DNA of 64,000 nucleotides from assembly GCA_016125095.1 (NCBI GenBank), contig WGMK01000013.1:186001-250000 (forward strand), written 5' to 3'. Below, in pieces: positions 1 to 8,824 of this stretch. Both the position numbers and the translations under genes were made by a program. Positions within the stretch are counted from its first letter, which is position 1, and every line of letters starts with the position of its first letter. The notes beneath the pieces were generated by a model that did not search any database, was not told the origin of the DNA, and saw only the letters and a list, made by a program, of their open reading frames with translations. The DNA comes from Candidatus Hydrogenedens sp. (GTDB lineage: Bacteria; Hydrogenedentota; Hydrogenedentia; Hydrogenedentales; JAEUWI01).

Positions 1-1213
1 GCGAGATCAGCACCGTCAGCGTGGTGCATACCGCCAGCACCGGATACGGGAACACGATGTACGCGCTGTGGTAGTGCTCGGGGTACAGCTTGTGCAGCCG
101 CAGCGACGCGATGCACAGCACCGCCGACATCACCAGAATGCCGATGGCCGCCGCGAGCCCGTAGAAATCCTTGTCCTGGTGCGTCAGCAGCATCAGGCAC
201 ACGAACACGAAGAACACCGTCACGGAATTCTGCGGGGCATGCGTGCGCGGGCTGATGCGGCCGAACCATTCCGGCAGCAGGCCGTCCCGCGCCTGCGCGA
301 AGAACTCGCGCGGCAGCGCGATGGCCGCCGCATTGAGCGACGTGAAGCCCGCGGTGAACGCGCCCAGCCCCAGGAACCACAGCATCCACGGCGGCATGAA
401 GGACTCCGCCGTGGCGGACAATGTCACGGTCTTGTCCATCTCCACCTCGGGGTGGTTCGGGAAATGGCTCATGTACACCTGCCCCACAACGATGTAAATT
501 AGCGCGACGATCGCCCCGCCCAGCAGCAGCGCCAGGGGTATGTTGCGGCGCGCATTGATGACCTCTTCGCCCATCTCCGCAATCACCTGAAACCCCATGC
601 ACGTCGAGTAACACAAGAGGATGCCGGTCAGGAACGCGGGCATGCCGTACGGCGGCGTCACGCCGATGTCGAGCGTCACGTGGGTGAGTCCCACCACGGC
701 GTACAGCGTCAGCGCGGTCACGAATTGCGCCGCCATCACCACCTGCAGCGACATCGCCAGTTGCACGCCGAAGAGGTAGATAACCCAGAACAGCACGCAC
801 ACCACCACCGCCGCCACATGGAGCGACACCGGCACAGGGATAAGCGCATCGAGCACGGGCTGCAGATAGACGCCCAGCGTGAGCGACACCACGCAGGTCG
901 ATGCCGCCGCGCCGAGAATCACCCAATACGACACCAGCGTGCCGATAAACGGATTGATCATCCGGCTGCTGAAGAAATAGCCCGCGCCATCGCGCGGAAG
1001 CGAACCCGCCAATTGAATCAGCGGTATCACGCCCACCAGCGACATGAGCATCGCCACGAGAAACGCCAGCCACAGCGCGGACCCCGTCTCATGCCCGATG
1101 GCGCCGATCATCACATAGATGCCCGCGCCAATCACCGCGCCCACCACCAGCGCCACCGCCCCCGCCAGGGATATATTGCGCTTCAGTTCGGCCTGCTGCC
1201 CGCTGCCGCTCAT
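1..1213 (-). CDS. APC-superfamily amino acid/polyamine permease (C-terminus beyond window)
   Basis: Reading leftwards from the ATG at 1213, the frame is open to the window edge (404 codons), so the 3' end is missing. The N-terminus has the unwound first-helix signature GAVIGAGIYVMIG typical of APC permeases (residues ~22-34). A later stretch, GFQVIAEMGEEVINARRNIP, matches the conserved 'E-E...N-x-R-x-IP' loop of the family. About ten hydrophobic segments are visible between residues 15 and 404. By family it should be an inner-membrane, proton- or solute-coupled transporter of amino acids or polyamines; the substrate cannot be read. A palindromic repeat lies upstream (1288-1500), between it and the next minus-strand gene. 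Confidence 0.9.
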   Translation of the reverse strand, partial: MSGSGQQAELKRNISLAGAVALVVGAVIGAGIYVMIGAIGHETGSALWLAFLVAMLMSLVGVIPLIQLAGSLPRDGAGYFFSSRMINPFIGTLVSYWVILGAAASTCVVSLTLGVYLQPVLDALIPVPVSLHVAAVVVCVLFWVIYLFGVQLAMSLQVVMAAQFVTALTLYAVVGLTHVTLDIGVTPPYGMPAFLTGILLCYSTCMGFQVIAEMGEEVINARRNIPLALLLGGAIVALIYIVVGQVYMSHFPNHPEVEMDKTVTLSATAESFMPPWMLWFLGLGAFTAGFTSLNAAAIALPREFFAQARDGLLPEWFGRISPRTHAPQNSVTVFFVFVCLMLLTHQDKDFYGLAAAIGILVMSAVLCIASLRLHKLYPEHYHSAYIVFPYPVLAVCTTLTVLIS

Positions 1214-1287
1214 GGAAAGATCTCCCGATTCATGCTAAGAGGCAGGCAGCATACCCGCTCGGCAAACGCCGCACAAGGACGGAAGGA

Positions 1288-1500
1288 CTTTGACAGGATT
1301 ACAGGATGACTGGATGGAAGAGGAACAAGATTTTTAGACAGGATTTACAGGATTAACAGGATTGGAAGAGGGGCAATCAGGCCGTGTTCGTTCTTCTCTT
1401 CCTCTTCGTTCTTAAATCCTGTAAATCTTGTAAATCCTGTCCAAGTTCTTATCTTCTCTTGTCCCTCTTCGATCCAGTCATCCAGTTATCCTGTCAAAAA
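1288..1500. repeat. Large imperfect palindrome built of ACAGGATTT units
   Basis: The left arm (~1288-1361) contains TTTGACAGGATTACAGGAT and later ACAGGATTTACAGGATTAA. The right arm (~1412-1500) is its imperfect reverse complement, ending ATCCTGTCAAAAAAG. Arms of about 75-90 bp flank a ~50-bp centre. Within each arm the short unit ACAGGATT is also repeated directly. The element starts three bases past the stop codon of the minus-strand gene at 1504 and lies upstream of the permease start. Transcribed leftwards it would form a very long hairpin right after a T-rich stretch, so it may act as a terminator or RNA-processing site. GACAGGATTTACAGGAT-type repeats are known as dispersed intergenic elements in many bacterial genomes. 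Confidence 0.85.
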
Positions 1501-1503
1501 AGC

Positions 1504-2913
1504 CTACCGATGCGCCTCCAGCCCGATGACCTTGCCCGCGGACAGCACGCGCGGTCGCGGCATCAGCGTGGCGTCGATGCTGGGGATGCGGTTCACCGGA
1601 CGGCCCAGCTGGTAGTACTTGTCGATCAGGTGCAGCGTGAGCATCAGCCGCGCGATGCGCAGCTGCCGCGGGTTCGCGTAGTACACGCCCAGCCCGCGCT
1701 CGCAGGCATAGGCGCGCGCATCGCCGCAGGCCTCCGGACGCGACGCATCGCGCTCGCTCCAGCCGAAGAGATCGTTGCCGGTCTCTTCTTCCACCTCCTG
1801 CTGTTCCTCGAAGTGCACGTTCAGCCGGTCGTAGAGCGACACCACGCGATCGAACCAGAAAAAGATGGCGCGGTAGCCTTCTTCCAGCAGGTCGATTTCG
1901 ATGCGCGCGTCGTCGATGGTCGACAGCGACTGACGCGACAGGAAGCGCTCGCGCTCTTCGTTCACATCAGGCACCATCCGCACGCGCATCTTCTCTGTCG
2001 GGTCGCCGCTGTTGAAGCTTTCCAGCATCGTCGCAATGCTGAAGCGGTTGCCCGACAGCAGCCCGAACTCCGTCAGCATGCCCGCCGTAATCACGTCGTT
2101 CGCAATCGCATCGTCCAGGTCGTGGTCGCGCTGGAACACCGCGATGTTCCACTCCATGCCGATGTCGTTGCACAGCTTCGCGAATTCGCGCCCCACGCCC
2201 TCGGGACGGTGGCTCGCCGCGCGTTCGCACAGCGCATGAAACCGCTCGCCCAGGTTCCACTTCGCGCGGCGGAAAATGTTGTGCGCCAGCAGATAGCGGA
2301 TCGTCCACAGGCGGTCCACCGCCTTCGCCGCGCGCTCCTCGTTGATACCACCCGCGTGGCACAACTGACCGATCCAGTAGTCCGCCCACTCGCGCAGCTT
2401 GCCCGCCACCTCGGTGCGCGGGGGACGCCGCACTTCCTCGAGCGCGCCGCGTTCCATGCCCGCCTTGCTCAGCACCGGCACCAGTTCATCGTTGAACGCC
2501 TTCGGCGTGTCGGCATACAGCAGCAGGTCTTCCGTCTGCGTGTCGTACAGGTAGCTGCGGTAGAAGTCGGTCGCCAGCAGATACTGCACGCTCAGCGATT
2601 GCGATTCGCTCACCAGCACGCGCGTCGCCTTGCAGAAATCCAGCCCGCGATCCACGATCGCCCCCGGCGATTCCAGCGCGCCCGGCAGCAGGAAATACGC
2701 CGCCACGCTCGTCTGCCCGCCCGCGCGCAGCAGATACGGCTGGGCGTTCATCCGCGCCGCGCCTTCCTTCGGCGAAAACGGCAGCGGTTGTTCCCACCCC
2801 AACATGCGCAGCAACTGCCCCGCGAAGCGGTGCTGGCCCGGACGCGCCGCGTCCGCCATCTCCGACCACCACGATTCGCACAGTTCCGTTATCTGGGCAT
2901 TGGCCTTGATCAT
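1504..2913 (-). CDS. Conserved protein of unknown function, coupled to a winged-helix regulator
   Basis: This is a 469-residue soluble protein with no signal peptide, no membrane segment and no motif I recognise. It is rich in Trp, Arg and acidic residues and looks largely alpha-helical (for example 'WADYWIGQLCHAG' and 'YRAIFFWFDRVVSLYDRL'). The start ATG at 2913 is chosen because it overlaps the stop of the upstream regulator by four bases (ATGA at 2910-2913), a classic translational-coupling arrangement. The open frame extends further upstream without need. Coupling to the regulator suggests the two act together. A function cannot be assigned. Confidence 0.75.
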   Translation of the reverse strand: MIKANAQITELCESWWSEMADAARPGQHRFAGQLLRMLGWEQPLPFSPKEGAARMNAQPYLLRAGGQTSVAAYFLLPGALESPGAIVDRGLDFCKATRVLVSESQSLSVQYLLATDFYRSYLYDTQTEDLLLYADTPKAFNDELVPVLSKAGMERGALEEVRRPPRTEVAGKLREWADYWIGQLCHAGGINEERAAKAVDRLWTIRYLLAHNIFRRAKWNLGERFHALCERAASHRPEGVGREFAKLCNDIGMEWNIAVFQRDHDLDDAIANDVITAGMLTEFGLLSGNRFSIATMLESFNSGDPTEKMRVRMVPDVNEERERFLSRQSLSTIDDARIEIDLLEEGYRAIFFWFDRVVSLYDRLNVHFEEQQEVEEETGNDLFGWSERDASRPEACGDARAYACERGLGVYYANPRQLRIARLMLTLHLIDKYYQLGRPVNRIPSIDATLMPRPRVLSAGKVIGLEAHR

Positions 2914-3521
2914 GGCACTCCGGCTCCTTTGGCTACCACGTATCCGGCGGATTCGATATGCCGCCACAACACATCGTCTCTCCGCCCCAGCAAATCCTTC
3001 CCCGACTTGAGAAAGGCGTCCACTTCCAAATCTTGTTCGCGCAGGCCCCGCAGAAACGAATCGGCCGATTGCCGCGACAGCGCGATGTTCGGCGGCGGCG
3101 ACACCCGCGTCGATTCGCCCGTTTGCTCCACCACCAGGCACTGCTCCTCGTCCGCGCTCAGAAACGCCGCCCGCACCGCCGGGTCCACCGCCAGCTGCCC
3201 CCGCATCGCATCCACCGGTCCCGAGGTTTTCAGCACCATGCTGCGCAGTTCGGGGAAAAGGGGATGGTCGCGATCGACCTGGTAATACACGCGGTTGCCC
3301 TCAGGCCGACGGTACAGCAGCTCCGCCTCCGTCAGCCGCTCCAGCTCGCGCTGAATCGCCCGAATGGGCAGCCCCGTCGCCTGCTCCAATTGCCGCTGAT
3401 AATAAGGACGCGCCGGATCCAGCATCAACACGCGCAGCACAGCGACACGGGCACTGCTTGAAAAGAGCAGCGATAACGCATGATGTGTGGTTTCTACCGC
3501 CAACATGAGCGTACTTGACAC
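2910..3521 (-). CDS. Winged-helix regulator of the ArsR/nucleotidyltransferase-associated type
   Basis: The protein has 203 residues from a GTG start at 3521; an ATG at 3506 is an alternative, and neither has a strong ribosome-binding site. Residues ~15-85 form a winged helix: 'LFSSSARVAVLRVL' leads into LPIRAIQRELERLTEAELL (recognition-helix region) and then the wing 'YRRPEGNRVYYQVDRDHPLFPEL'. This pattern is typical of a family in which the wHTH precedes a minimal nucleotidyltransferase domain. Here the C-terminal ~110 residues lack a recognisable G-S...D-x-D nucleotidyltransferase motif, so that part is degenerate or different. It is the first gene of a two-gene unit and may control it. 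DNA binding is inferred from the fold only. Confidence 0.8.
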   Translation of the reverse strand: MSSTLMLAVETTHHALSLLFSSSARVAVLRVLMLDPARPYYQRQLEQATGLPIRAIQRELERLTEAELLYRRPEGNRVYYQVDRDHPLFPELRSMVLKTSGPVDAMRGQLAVDPAVRAAFLSADEEQCLVVEQTGESTRVSPPPNIALSRQSADSFLRGLREQDLEVDAFLKSGKDLLGRRDDVLWRHIESAGYVVAKGAGVP

Positions 3522-4013
3522 AACCTATGGGTCTGCTACGGCGCGATTATCGTTCGTGTTGTACTGCTTTCTGTGCGTAATGTATACAAAAGGTCGTCGT
3601 ATGTCAACCCCAGTTTACCCGCCCAATCCGGACTATCCACACAATTCCCGCCCTCCCTCGTCTCTCGTTACATCGCTCCGCGGTGTAACGTATCGTCAGG
3701 CGCTCCGCGCCCCAGCCCTCAGAAAGCCTCCCGTGCCGCAGAGCGGCGGAGGACCCGTTACACCGCAGAGCAGTGTAACGAGGGAGGGGGAGTACGAGAG
3801 AATCTAGCTGCGGTGGGGCGAGACTCAGTCGAGCCATCTTGACGCGAGTGATTTTCGCCGGCCGACGCCCTGCATGCCGCACCCGCATTCGAGGGCAAGA
3901 GGCTTCTACTGTGGGCAAGTCTCCCGACCCGCCCACTCTTCTGACCGTCAAGGTCACTACACAAGTCTCCCCGCCACGCCTTGTAGTACCATCGCCCCCC
4001 GGAGGTGTCCCAC
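3522..4013. other. Gene-free interval with inverted repeats
   Basis: This is about 490 bp between the divergent regulator and pectate-lyase genes. It holds the inverted repeat at 3653-3790. A copy of the phrase CCACTCTTCTGACCGTCA lies at 3933-3950; the same phrase occurs inside both long repeats near 27.4 and 28.5 kb. A Shine-Dalgarno sequence for the lyase sits at 4001-4007. No convincing promoter hexamers or open reading frame with a ribosome-binding site were found in the remainder. Confidence 0.6.
3653..3790. repeat. Inverted repeat pair (GTTACACCGC-type arms)
   Basis: The left arm at ~3653-3692 (CCCTCCCTCG, then GTTACA and CGGTGTAACG) is the imperfect reverse complement of the right arm at ~3756-3790 (CGTTACACCGC, then GTGTAACGAGGGAGG). 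A ~60-bp spacer separates them. Each arm is itself partly palindromic (GTTACA...TGTAAC). The arrangement suggests a small MITE or other mobile palindromic element. No gene lies inside. Confidence 0.7.
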
Positions 4014-5126
4014 ATGCGCGCAATTGGCTTGACGACGCTGACCTTGTTTACCGCCTTGGCGGCGCTCGCCGAGGCGCCGCCGCTGGCGCAGTTCCGCGAT
4101 GGTGCGAAGCATTACCGCGATGGCACGCAGGACGAGACCTACGAGCGCTGGCCGGCGGAGAACATCGCCGCGATTGCCGACAACATGCTGCTGTATCAGC
4201 ACGCGAACGGCGGCTGGAAATCGAACTGGGATCCACAGCGCAGGCTTTCGCCCGAAGAGGCCGCGCGCATTCCCGGCGAGTTGAAGGAGATGGACACCAC
4301 CTTCGACAACCGCGCCACCTACCCGCAAATCGAATACCTCGCCGCCGCCTACACGGCCACGGGCGATGTCCGCTATCGAGATGCCGTGCTGCGTGGTCTC
4401 GAATTCATGCTTATGGCGCAGCATCCCTGTGGCGGGTTTCCGCATTCCTACCCGAGCCAGGCGAACTACCGCCCGCTCATCACCTTCATGGACGATGTGA
4501 CGCCCGGCGCGCTGACCACCCTCCGCAAGGCCGCGGCGGGGGAGGGGGACTTCGCCTTTCTCGACGCTGCCCTGCGCGAACGCCTGGCGGAAGCCTCTGC
4601 GCGCGGGCTCGATTGTGTCCTCCGCCTGCAGCAGCCCTGGCAAGGCGAACCCGGCGTGTGGGCCGGGCAATACGATCCCACGACCCTCCAGCCCGCCGGC
4701 GCGCGCAGTTTCGAGTTGCCCTCCTTCGTGTCTGCCGAATCCCTCACCGCCGTCCGCTACCTCATGGCGATTCCCGATCCTTCCCCCGAGGTAATCCGCG
4801 CCATCGAAGGCGCCGCCCGCTGGTACCGCGCCGCCGCGATACCCGGCAAACGCATCGAAGTCTTCCCCATCGACCCCGTCCGCTTCGACAACCACACCGC
4901 CACCAAAGACGTCCGCATTATCGACGACCCGGCCGCCGGTCCCATATGGGCCCGCTTCTACGAACTCGACTCCCTCCGCCCCTTCATGGCCAACCGCGAC
5001 GGCAACAAGGTCTACGACCTCCAGGAAGTCGCCCTCGAACGCCGCACCGGCTACAGCTGGTACAACACCGCCCCCGCCAACTTCCTCGAATACGAATACC
5101 CGGCATGGGAACAGGGGCGGGAATAG
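4014..5126 (+). CDS. Exported pectate lyase, PL10-type
   Basis: The product has 370 residues. The ATG at 4014 is chosen because a strong GGAGGTG (4001-4007) sits six bases upstream; a GTG at 4005 overlaps that site. Residues 1-20 form a signal peptide (ending LAALAEA). The mature part matches the polysaccharide-lyase family 10 pattern: NGGWKSNWD, TTFDNRATYPQIEYLA, an Asn/Asp-rich middle 'LITFMDDV' and a C-terminal 'GYSWYN'. PL10 enzymes cleave polygalacturonate by beta-elimination in an (alpha/alpha)-type barrel. Export suggests action outside the cytoplasm on pectin-like polymers. The usual 'NGGWPK' is NGGWKS here, a modest deviation. The gene stands alone, with a small GC hairpin just downstream. 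Confidence 0.85.
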   Translation: MRAIGLTTLTLFTALAALAEAPPLAQFRDGAKHYRDGTQDETYERWPAENIAAIADNMLLYQHANGGWKSNWDPQRRLSPEEAARIPGELKEMDTTFDNRATYPQIEYLAAAYTATGDVRYRDAVLRGLEFMLMAQHPCGGFPHSYPSQANYRPLITFMDDVTPGALTTLRKAAAGEGDFAFLDAALRERLAEASARGLDCVLRLQQPWQGEPGVWAGQYDPTTLQPAGARSFELPSFVSAESLTAVRYLMAIPDPSPEVIRAIEGAARWYRAAAIPGKRIEVFPIDPVRFDNHTATKDVRIIDDPAAGPIWARFYELDSLRPFMANRDGNKVYDLQEVALERRTGYSWYNTAPANFLEYEYPAWEQGRE

Positions 5127-5161
5127 GTCTTCGTTGCTACTCGCCTTGTACGATTGCAACA

Positions 5162-5176
5162 GGGCGCCTAGCGCCC
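5162..5176. terminator. Possible terminator hairpin after the pectate lyase
   Basis: A perfect six-base stem GGGCGC-CTA-GCGCCC lies 36 bases past the lyase stop. No T-tract follows, so it is only a weak candidate. Confidence 0.3.
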
Positions 5177-5277
5177 CCTTGCTACCGAATCCGTTTACCT
5201 TCCCGCACGTGTTCCCTCTCGACACCGCTCCAAATGAAAACATAATAAGCTATAAATGCAAATAAAAGGAGAACCTC

Positions 5278-5397
5278 GTGCCCAATTTCAAAGCTGCAAG
5301 CCCTTTATTCGGGTTGCGTGCAACGACTGTTTCTCAGTATTATTCAGTCTGCGTGTTCACTGAAGGAGCAAAATCGTGCGAAGGGAGTAAGTTTTGA
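5278..5397 (+). CDS. Candidate 39-residue small ORF upstream of the sensor kinase
   Basis: A GTG at 5278 is preceded by AAAGGAG seven bases away and opens a 39-codon frame ending TGA at 5395-5397. The peptide begins MPNFKAASPLFGLRATT. It has no recognised domain, and the frame could be chance. It is listed because of the good ribosome-binding site and the A/T-rich upstream stretch. It lies 53 bases before the kinase start. Confidence 0.25.
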   Translation: MPNFKAASPLFGLRATTVSQYYSVCVFTEGAKSCEGSKF

Positions 5398-5450
5398 TGA
5401 CTCCCTATGAGGTTGGTGTTGAATTTGTGTGATTTTCGCGGACGTCTAAG

Positions 5451-8063
5451 GTGCTAGATATCGGGAATTTTCATAGGTCCATCTTGGACCAATTGGACGA
5501 CGCGATTGCCGTTGTGGACGCCGCAGACCAGTTCTGCTTTGTCAATCAGTCGTTCGCCGAGCTGCACCATGCCGAGGTCGCCGATTTCGAGGGGAAGCTC
5601 CTCAGCGACTTGCGGTGCGCCCCGATGGCGCAGAACGGGCAGGTGCGGCACCGGATGGGGGACGGCTCCGAGAAACTGCTGGTGCTACACAGCCAACCCT
5701 TCGCAATGGGGGACGAAGGAGCGGCGGGCCGGCTGCTGCGAGCGCGCGAAGCCGTTTCGAGCTGCAAGGCGGCGAACTCCGAAGCGCTGTTCGTCCTGCT
5801 CGCTTGTCTTCCCGATGTGGTTATCGGGCTGGATGCGTCGTTCAACTACCGCTACGTGTCCAGCGTGAGCCGGCTTGTGTGCGGTTACGATGCCGAAGAA
5901 TTGATAGGCCGCGATTCGCTCGAGTACGTTGTATCCGCAGATCGGGAAAAGGTGCGCGCGGCTTACCGCTGCGCGCTCGACAAGGGCTCGCCGATCGGCG
6001 TCGAGTTCCGCCGATTGCGCAAAGACGGGAGCGATTTCCCCGTCGAAAGCTATGGCCGGCCCGCGCCGGATTCCCTTCGGGCGGAAGGAATCGCGCTGAT
6101 TTGCGTCGTTCGCGATACCACGCGCCGCACCGAAACGGAAATCGCGCTCCGCGAGAGCGAATACCGGTACCGGCTATTGGCGGAGCACGCTACCGATATG
6201 ATCGCGCTCGCATCGTCCGATCTGCGCTACGAGTATGTGTCGCCGGCCTGCAGCCGTCTGTTGGGTTACGCCGCCGAAGAACTCGTCGGCTGCCCGGTTT
6301 CCCAGTTCGTGCATCCGGAGGATTGGGTCCACATTGAAAAATCCCGGGACGAGCTGAAGGTCGAGGAGCCGCGCGCCTTTACCTACCGGCGCAAGAAGAA
6401 AGACGGCAGCTGGATCTGGCTGGAGTCGAACGTCAGGCGCTACGCGGAGCCGGGCGCTACCGAGGCGCAGGGATACGTCGTCGTCGCGCGCGATGCCACC
6501 GAGCGCGTTGCCCGCGAAGCCGCGCTCGCGGAAAGGGAGTCGCTGTTCCGTCAAATCGTGGAAAACATCAATGGCGTGTTCTGGCTGCACGATAGCCAGG
6601 GCCTGCTATATGTGAATACCGCCTATGAACGCCTGTGGGAGCGCAGCCGTGAGAGCCTCTATGCCAAGCCAGGCAGCTTTCTCGAAGCGGTGCACCCCGA
6701 CGATCGCGGGCGCGTCGCGCGCCGGCGTTACGAGTCGTCGACGGATCGCGCCGCGTATTTCGACGAAGAATACCGCATCGTCCGGAAGGACGGGAGCATC
6801 CACTGGATATGGGCGCGCTGCTTTCCGATTCAGCACGGGGCCGACGCCGCCTGGCGCATTGCCGGATTTGCGGAGGACGTGACCGCGCGGCGGGCCGCTC
6901 AGGTCGCCCTGCGCGAAAGCGAAGCGCGCTACCGTCTCCTCGCGGAAAACGCCACGGACCTCATCGGCAAGGTGGACACCGAAGGCAATATTCTGCAGCT
7001 TTCCCCGATGCTGGAAGGATTTTCTGGCTATACCGCGGCATCGCTGATAGGCCGCTCGCTGTACGATTTCGTCTACGAACCCGACAGACCGCTCATCCGC
7101 GGGGCGCAGGCGGCATTGCAGCGGGGCGGCCGGCGCCCCAGCGCCCGCGCCGAATTCCGGCTGCGGCGGAAAGACGGATCGCTGCTGTGGGTGGAGGCCA
7201 CCGGTAAACTTGTCACCGCTACCTCCGCGGACGACCGCGGAGAAGTCGTTATCGTCGTTCGCGATATCTCCCGTCGGAAAGCGGCCGAAGAACAAATCCG
7301 CGCGTACAACGAAGACCTCGAGTCCATGGTGAACGAACGGACCGTCCGGATTCACGAACTGGAACGGCAGCGCATGCATTCGGAACACCTGGCCGCGACG
7401 AGCCGTATGGCCGCCTATATCGCCCACGAAATCAACAATCCCCTTGCCGGCGTCAAGAACGCGTTCCATCTCGTGCGGCGCGCCGTACCCGCCGAGCACA
7501 AGTATTCCCCTTATCTCGGCCTGATCGACCAGGAACTCGAGCGGATGGAATTCATCGTGAGGCAGATGTTCGCATTGCACCGTTCCGACCACGAATGCCC
7601 CCGGATGATTTTGCTTCATTCGGTTTTCGAGGAGGTGGTGACGCTGCTGGAACGGAAATGCCGCCAATCCGAGGTCGCCATCCGAACCTCGTTACCCGCC
7701 GGACGCCGCGAAATCATGCTCCCCGAGGTGTACTTGCGGCAGATTCTCTTCAACCTCCTGAGCAATGCGGTGGAAGCATCGTCGGCGGGCGGAACCATCG
7801 GCCTCGCGGCCGACATGCACGGAGATCTGCTGGAAATAGAAGTGCAGGACCACGGGGAAGGGATGACGCAGGAAGTCGAAGCGCATGCGTTCGAGCCCTT
7901 CTATTCGACGAAAAGCGATGAGTGCGCCGGCATGGGCCTCGGTCTGGCCATCACTCGGGACTTGGTATCCGCGATGGACGGCACGATTACACTGGAGACC
8001 GCCCCCGGCCGCGGCTGCAGATTTTCCATCCGGATTCCCTTGGCCGACGCGAACGGTTCGTGA
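5451..8063 (+). CDS. Multi-PAS sensor histidine kinase
   Basis: The protein has 870 residues and starts at GTG 5451 (weak ribosome-binding site). There is no membrane segment, so it is probably a cytoplasmic sensor. Five PAS units follow in order at about residues 8-75, 113-230, 235-355, 358-475 and 487-610; several end in the PAC-like 'R-K-D-G-S' strand. A dimerisation helix with the H-box IAHEINNPLAG places the phospho-accepting His at residue 659. The ATPase domain (~721-866) has N-box LLSNAVEAS, G1 box DHGEGM, F-box FEPFYSTK and G2 box GMGLGLAI, so it should be catalytically competent. The next gene, a response regulator, overlaps its stop and is the likely partner. The ligand is unknown; the tandem PAS array suggests redox, light or small-molecule input. 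Confidence 0.93.
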   Translation: MLDIGNFHRSILDQLDDAIAVVDAADQFCFVNQSFAELHHAEVADFEGKLLSDLRCAPMAQNGQVRHRMGDGSEKLLVLHSQPFAMGDEGAAGRLLRAREAVSSCKAANSEALFVLLACLPDVVIGLDASFNYRYVSSVSRLVCGYDAEELIGRDSLEYVVSADREKVRAAYRCALDKGSPIGVEFRRLRKDGSDFPVESYGRPAPDSLRAEGIALICVVRDTTRRTETEIALRESEYRYRLLAEHATDMIALASSDLRYEYVSPACSRLLGYAAEELVGCPVSQFVHPEDWVHIEKSRDELKVEEPRAFTYRRKKKDGSWIWLESNVRRYAEPGATEAQGYVVVARDATERVAREAALAERESLFRQIVENINGVFWLHDSQGLLYVNTAYERLWERSRESLYAKPGSFLEAVHPDDRGRVARRRYESSTDRAAYFDEEYRIVRKDGSIHWIWARCFPIQHGADAAWRIAGFAEDVTARRAAQVALRESEARYRLLAENATDLIGKVDTEGNILQLSPMLEGFSGYTAASLIGRSLYDFVYEPDRPLIRGAQAALQRGGRRPSARAEFRLRRKDGSLLWVEATGKLVTATSADDRGEVVIVVRDISRRKAAEEQIRAYNEDLESMVNERTVRIHELERQRMHSEHLAATSRMAAYIAHEINNPLAGVKNAFHLVRRAVPAEHKYSPYLGLIDQELERMEFIVRQMFALHRSDHECPRMILLHSVFEEVVTLLERKCRQSEVAIRTSLPAGRREIMLPEVYLRQILFNLLSNAVEASSAGGTIGLAADMHGDLLEIEVQDHGEGMTQEVEAHAFEPFYSTKSDECAGMGLGLAITRDLVSAMDGTITLETAPGRGCRFSIRIPLADANGS

Positions 8064-8068
8064 GCACC

Positions 8069-8824
8069 ATGCCTGATCTCAATATCCTGATTGCAGACGA
8101 CGAAGCGACGTTTCTCCACGCGACCTGCGAACTACTGCGCATAGAGGGCTACTCATGCCATGCCGCTGCGGACGCCGCCGCCGCCGCCGCGCTCTGCCAA
8201 GAAGAGGAGTTCGACTTGGTCATCGCCGATATCAAAATGCCGGGGAACGCCGGCCTGGAATTCGTGCGCGAACTGCCCGCGTACGCCCCGGGGGCGCCGG
8301 TCATCCTGATCACCGGATATCCAACGCTCAACACGGCCATATCGGCGCTCCGGCTCACGGTCTTCGACTATTTATGCAAGCCGCTCTCTTTCGACGAATT
8401 CCTCAAGGTGATCCATCGCGCCGAGGCCCAGACCATATCGATGCGCGCCTTGCGGCGGTTCCAGCAGCGCCTTGATCGGTGGCGTGCCGACGCGGCGCAG
8501 CTCGATGCGCACGCGGCGAGCGCGCCGGCGAACCCGGGACAGGCGACCCTCTACACGGAAGCTTTCGCCGAACTCGCGTGCAGGAACCTCACAGACGCGG
8601 TCGCCGACCTGAGCGCGCTCGCGCGCGGCGCCGCCCGGCAGCGCGGAGTGCAGGACCCGTGCCGCGCGCTGCATTGCCCCCGATTGCGGGAATATAGCGA
8701 TACGCTTCGTGACGCGGCCGAGACGCTGGAGCGTACCCGTTCGGCCTTCAAATCCAAGGATCTGGCTCGCTTGCGCAAGCGCATTGAAGACCTGTTGGGC
8801 GCCGCCAATCGCCCATACGCGTAG
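8069..8824 (+). CDS. Response regulator receiver protein with helical C-terminus
   Basis: The protein has 251 residues from ATG 8069. An in-frame GTG at 8060 would overlap the kinase stop as GTGA and is an equally plausible coupled start. The receiver domain (1-120) has the acidic pair in 'ILIADDE', phospho-acceptor Asp54 in VIADIKMPG, Thr82 in 'LITGYP' and Lys104 in 'CKPLS', so all key residues are present. Residues ~130-251 are helical and Arg/Ala-rich with no DNA-binding, GGDEF or other output domain I recognise. It is probably phosphorylated by the kinase encoded immediately upstream. The output could be protein-protein interaction. Confidence 0.88.
   Translation: MPDLNILIADDEATFLHATCELLRIEGYSCHAAADAAAAAALCQEEEFDLVIADIKMPGNAGLEFVRELPAYAPGAPVILITGYPTLNTAISALRLTVFDYLCKPLSFDEFLKVIHRAEAQTISMRALRRFQQRLDRWRADAAQLDAHAASAPANPGQATLYTEAFAELACRNLTDAVADLSALARGAARQRGVQDPCRALHCPRLREYSDTLRDAAETLERTRSAFKSKDLARLRKRIEDLLGAANRPYA

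Larger units (their letters stand above)
5127..5450. other. AT-richer upstream region of the sensor kinase
   Basis: This is about 320 bp without a recognised gene. The stretch from ~5235 to 5270 is unusually A/T-rich for this window (ATAATAAGC, TATAAATGCAAATAAA) and is followed by AAAGGAG. It could hold a promoter plus a short leader frame (listed separately at 5278-5397). No clear -35/-10 pair with proper spacing could be fixed. Confidence 0.5.

Noticed and set aside
1384..3285. 633-codon plus-strand frame
   Set aside because: Starts inside the ACAGGATTT repeat and runs antisense to two coupled minus-strand genes; no ribosome site or domain.
3604..4023. 139-codon minus-strand frame upstream of the lyase gene
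   Set aside because: It spans the inverted repeats and the lyase promoter region; low-complexity Arg/Gly-rich sequence with no support.
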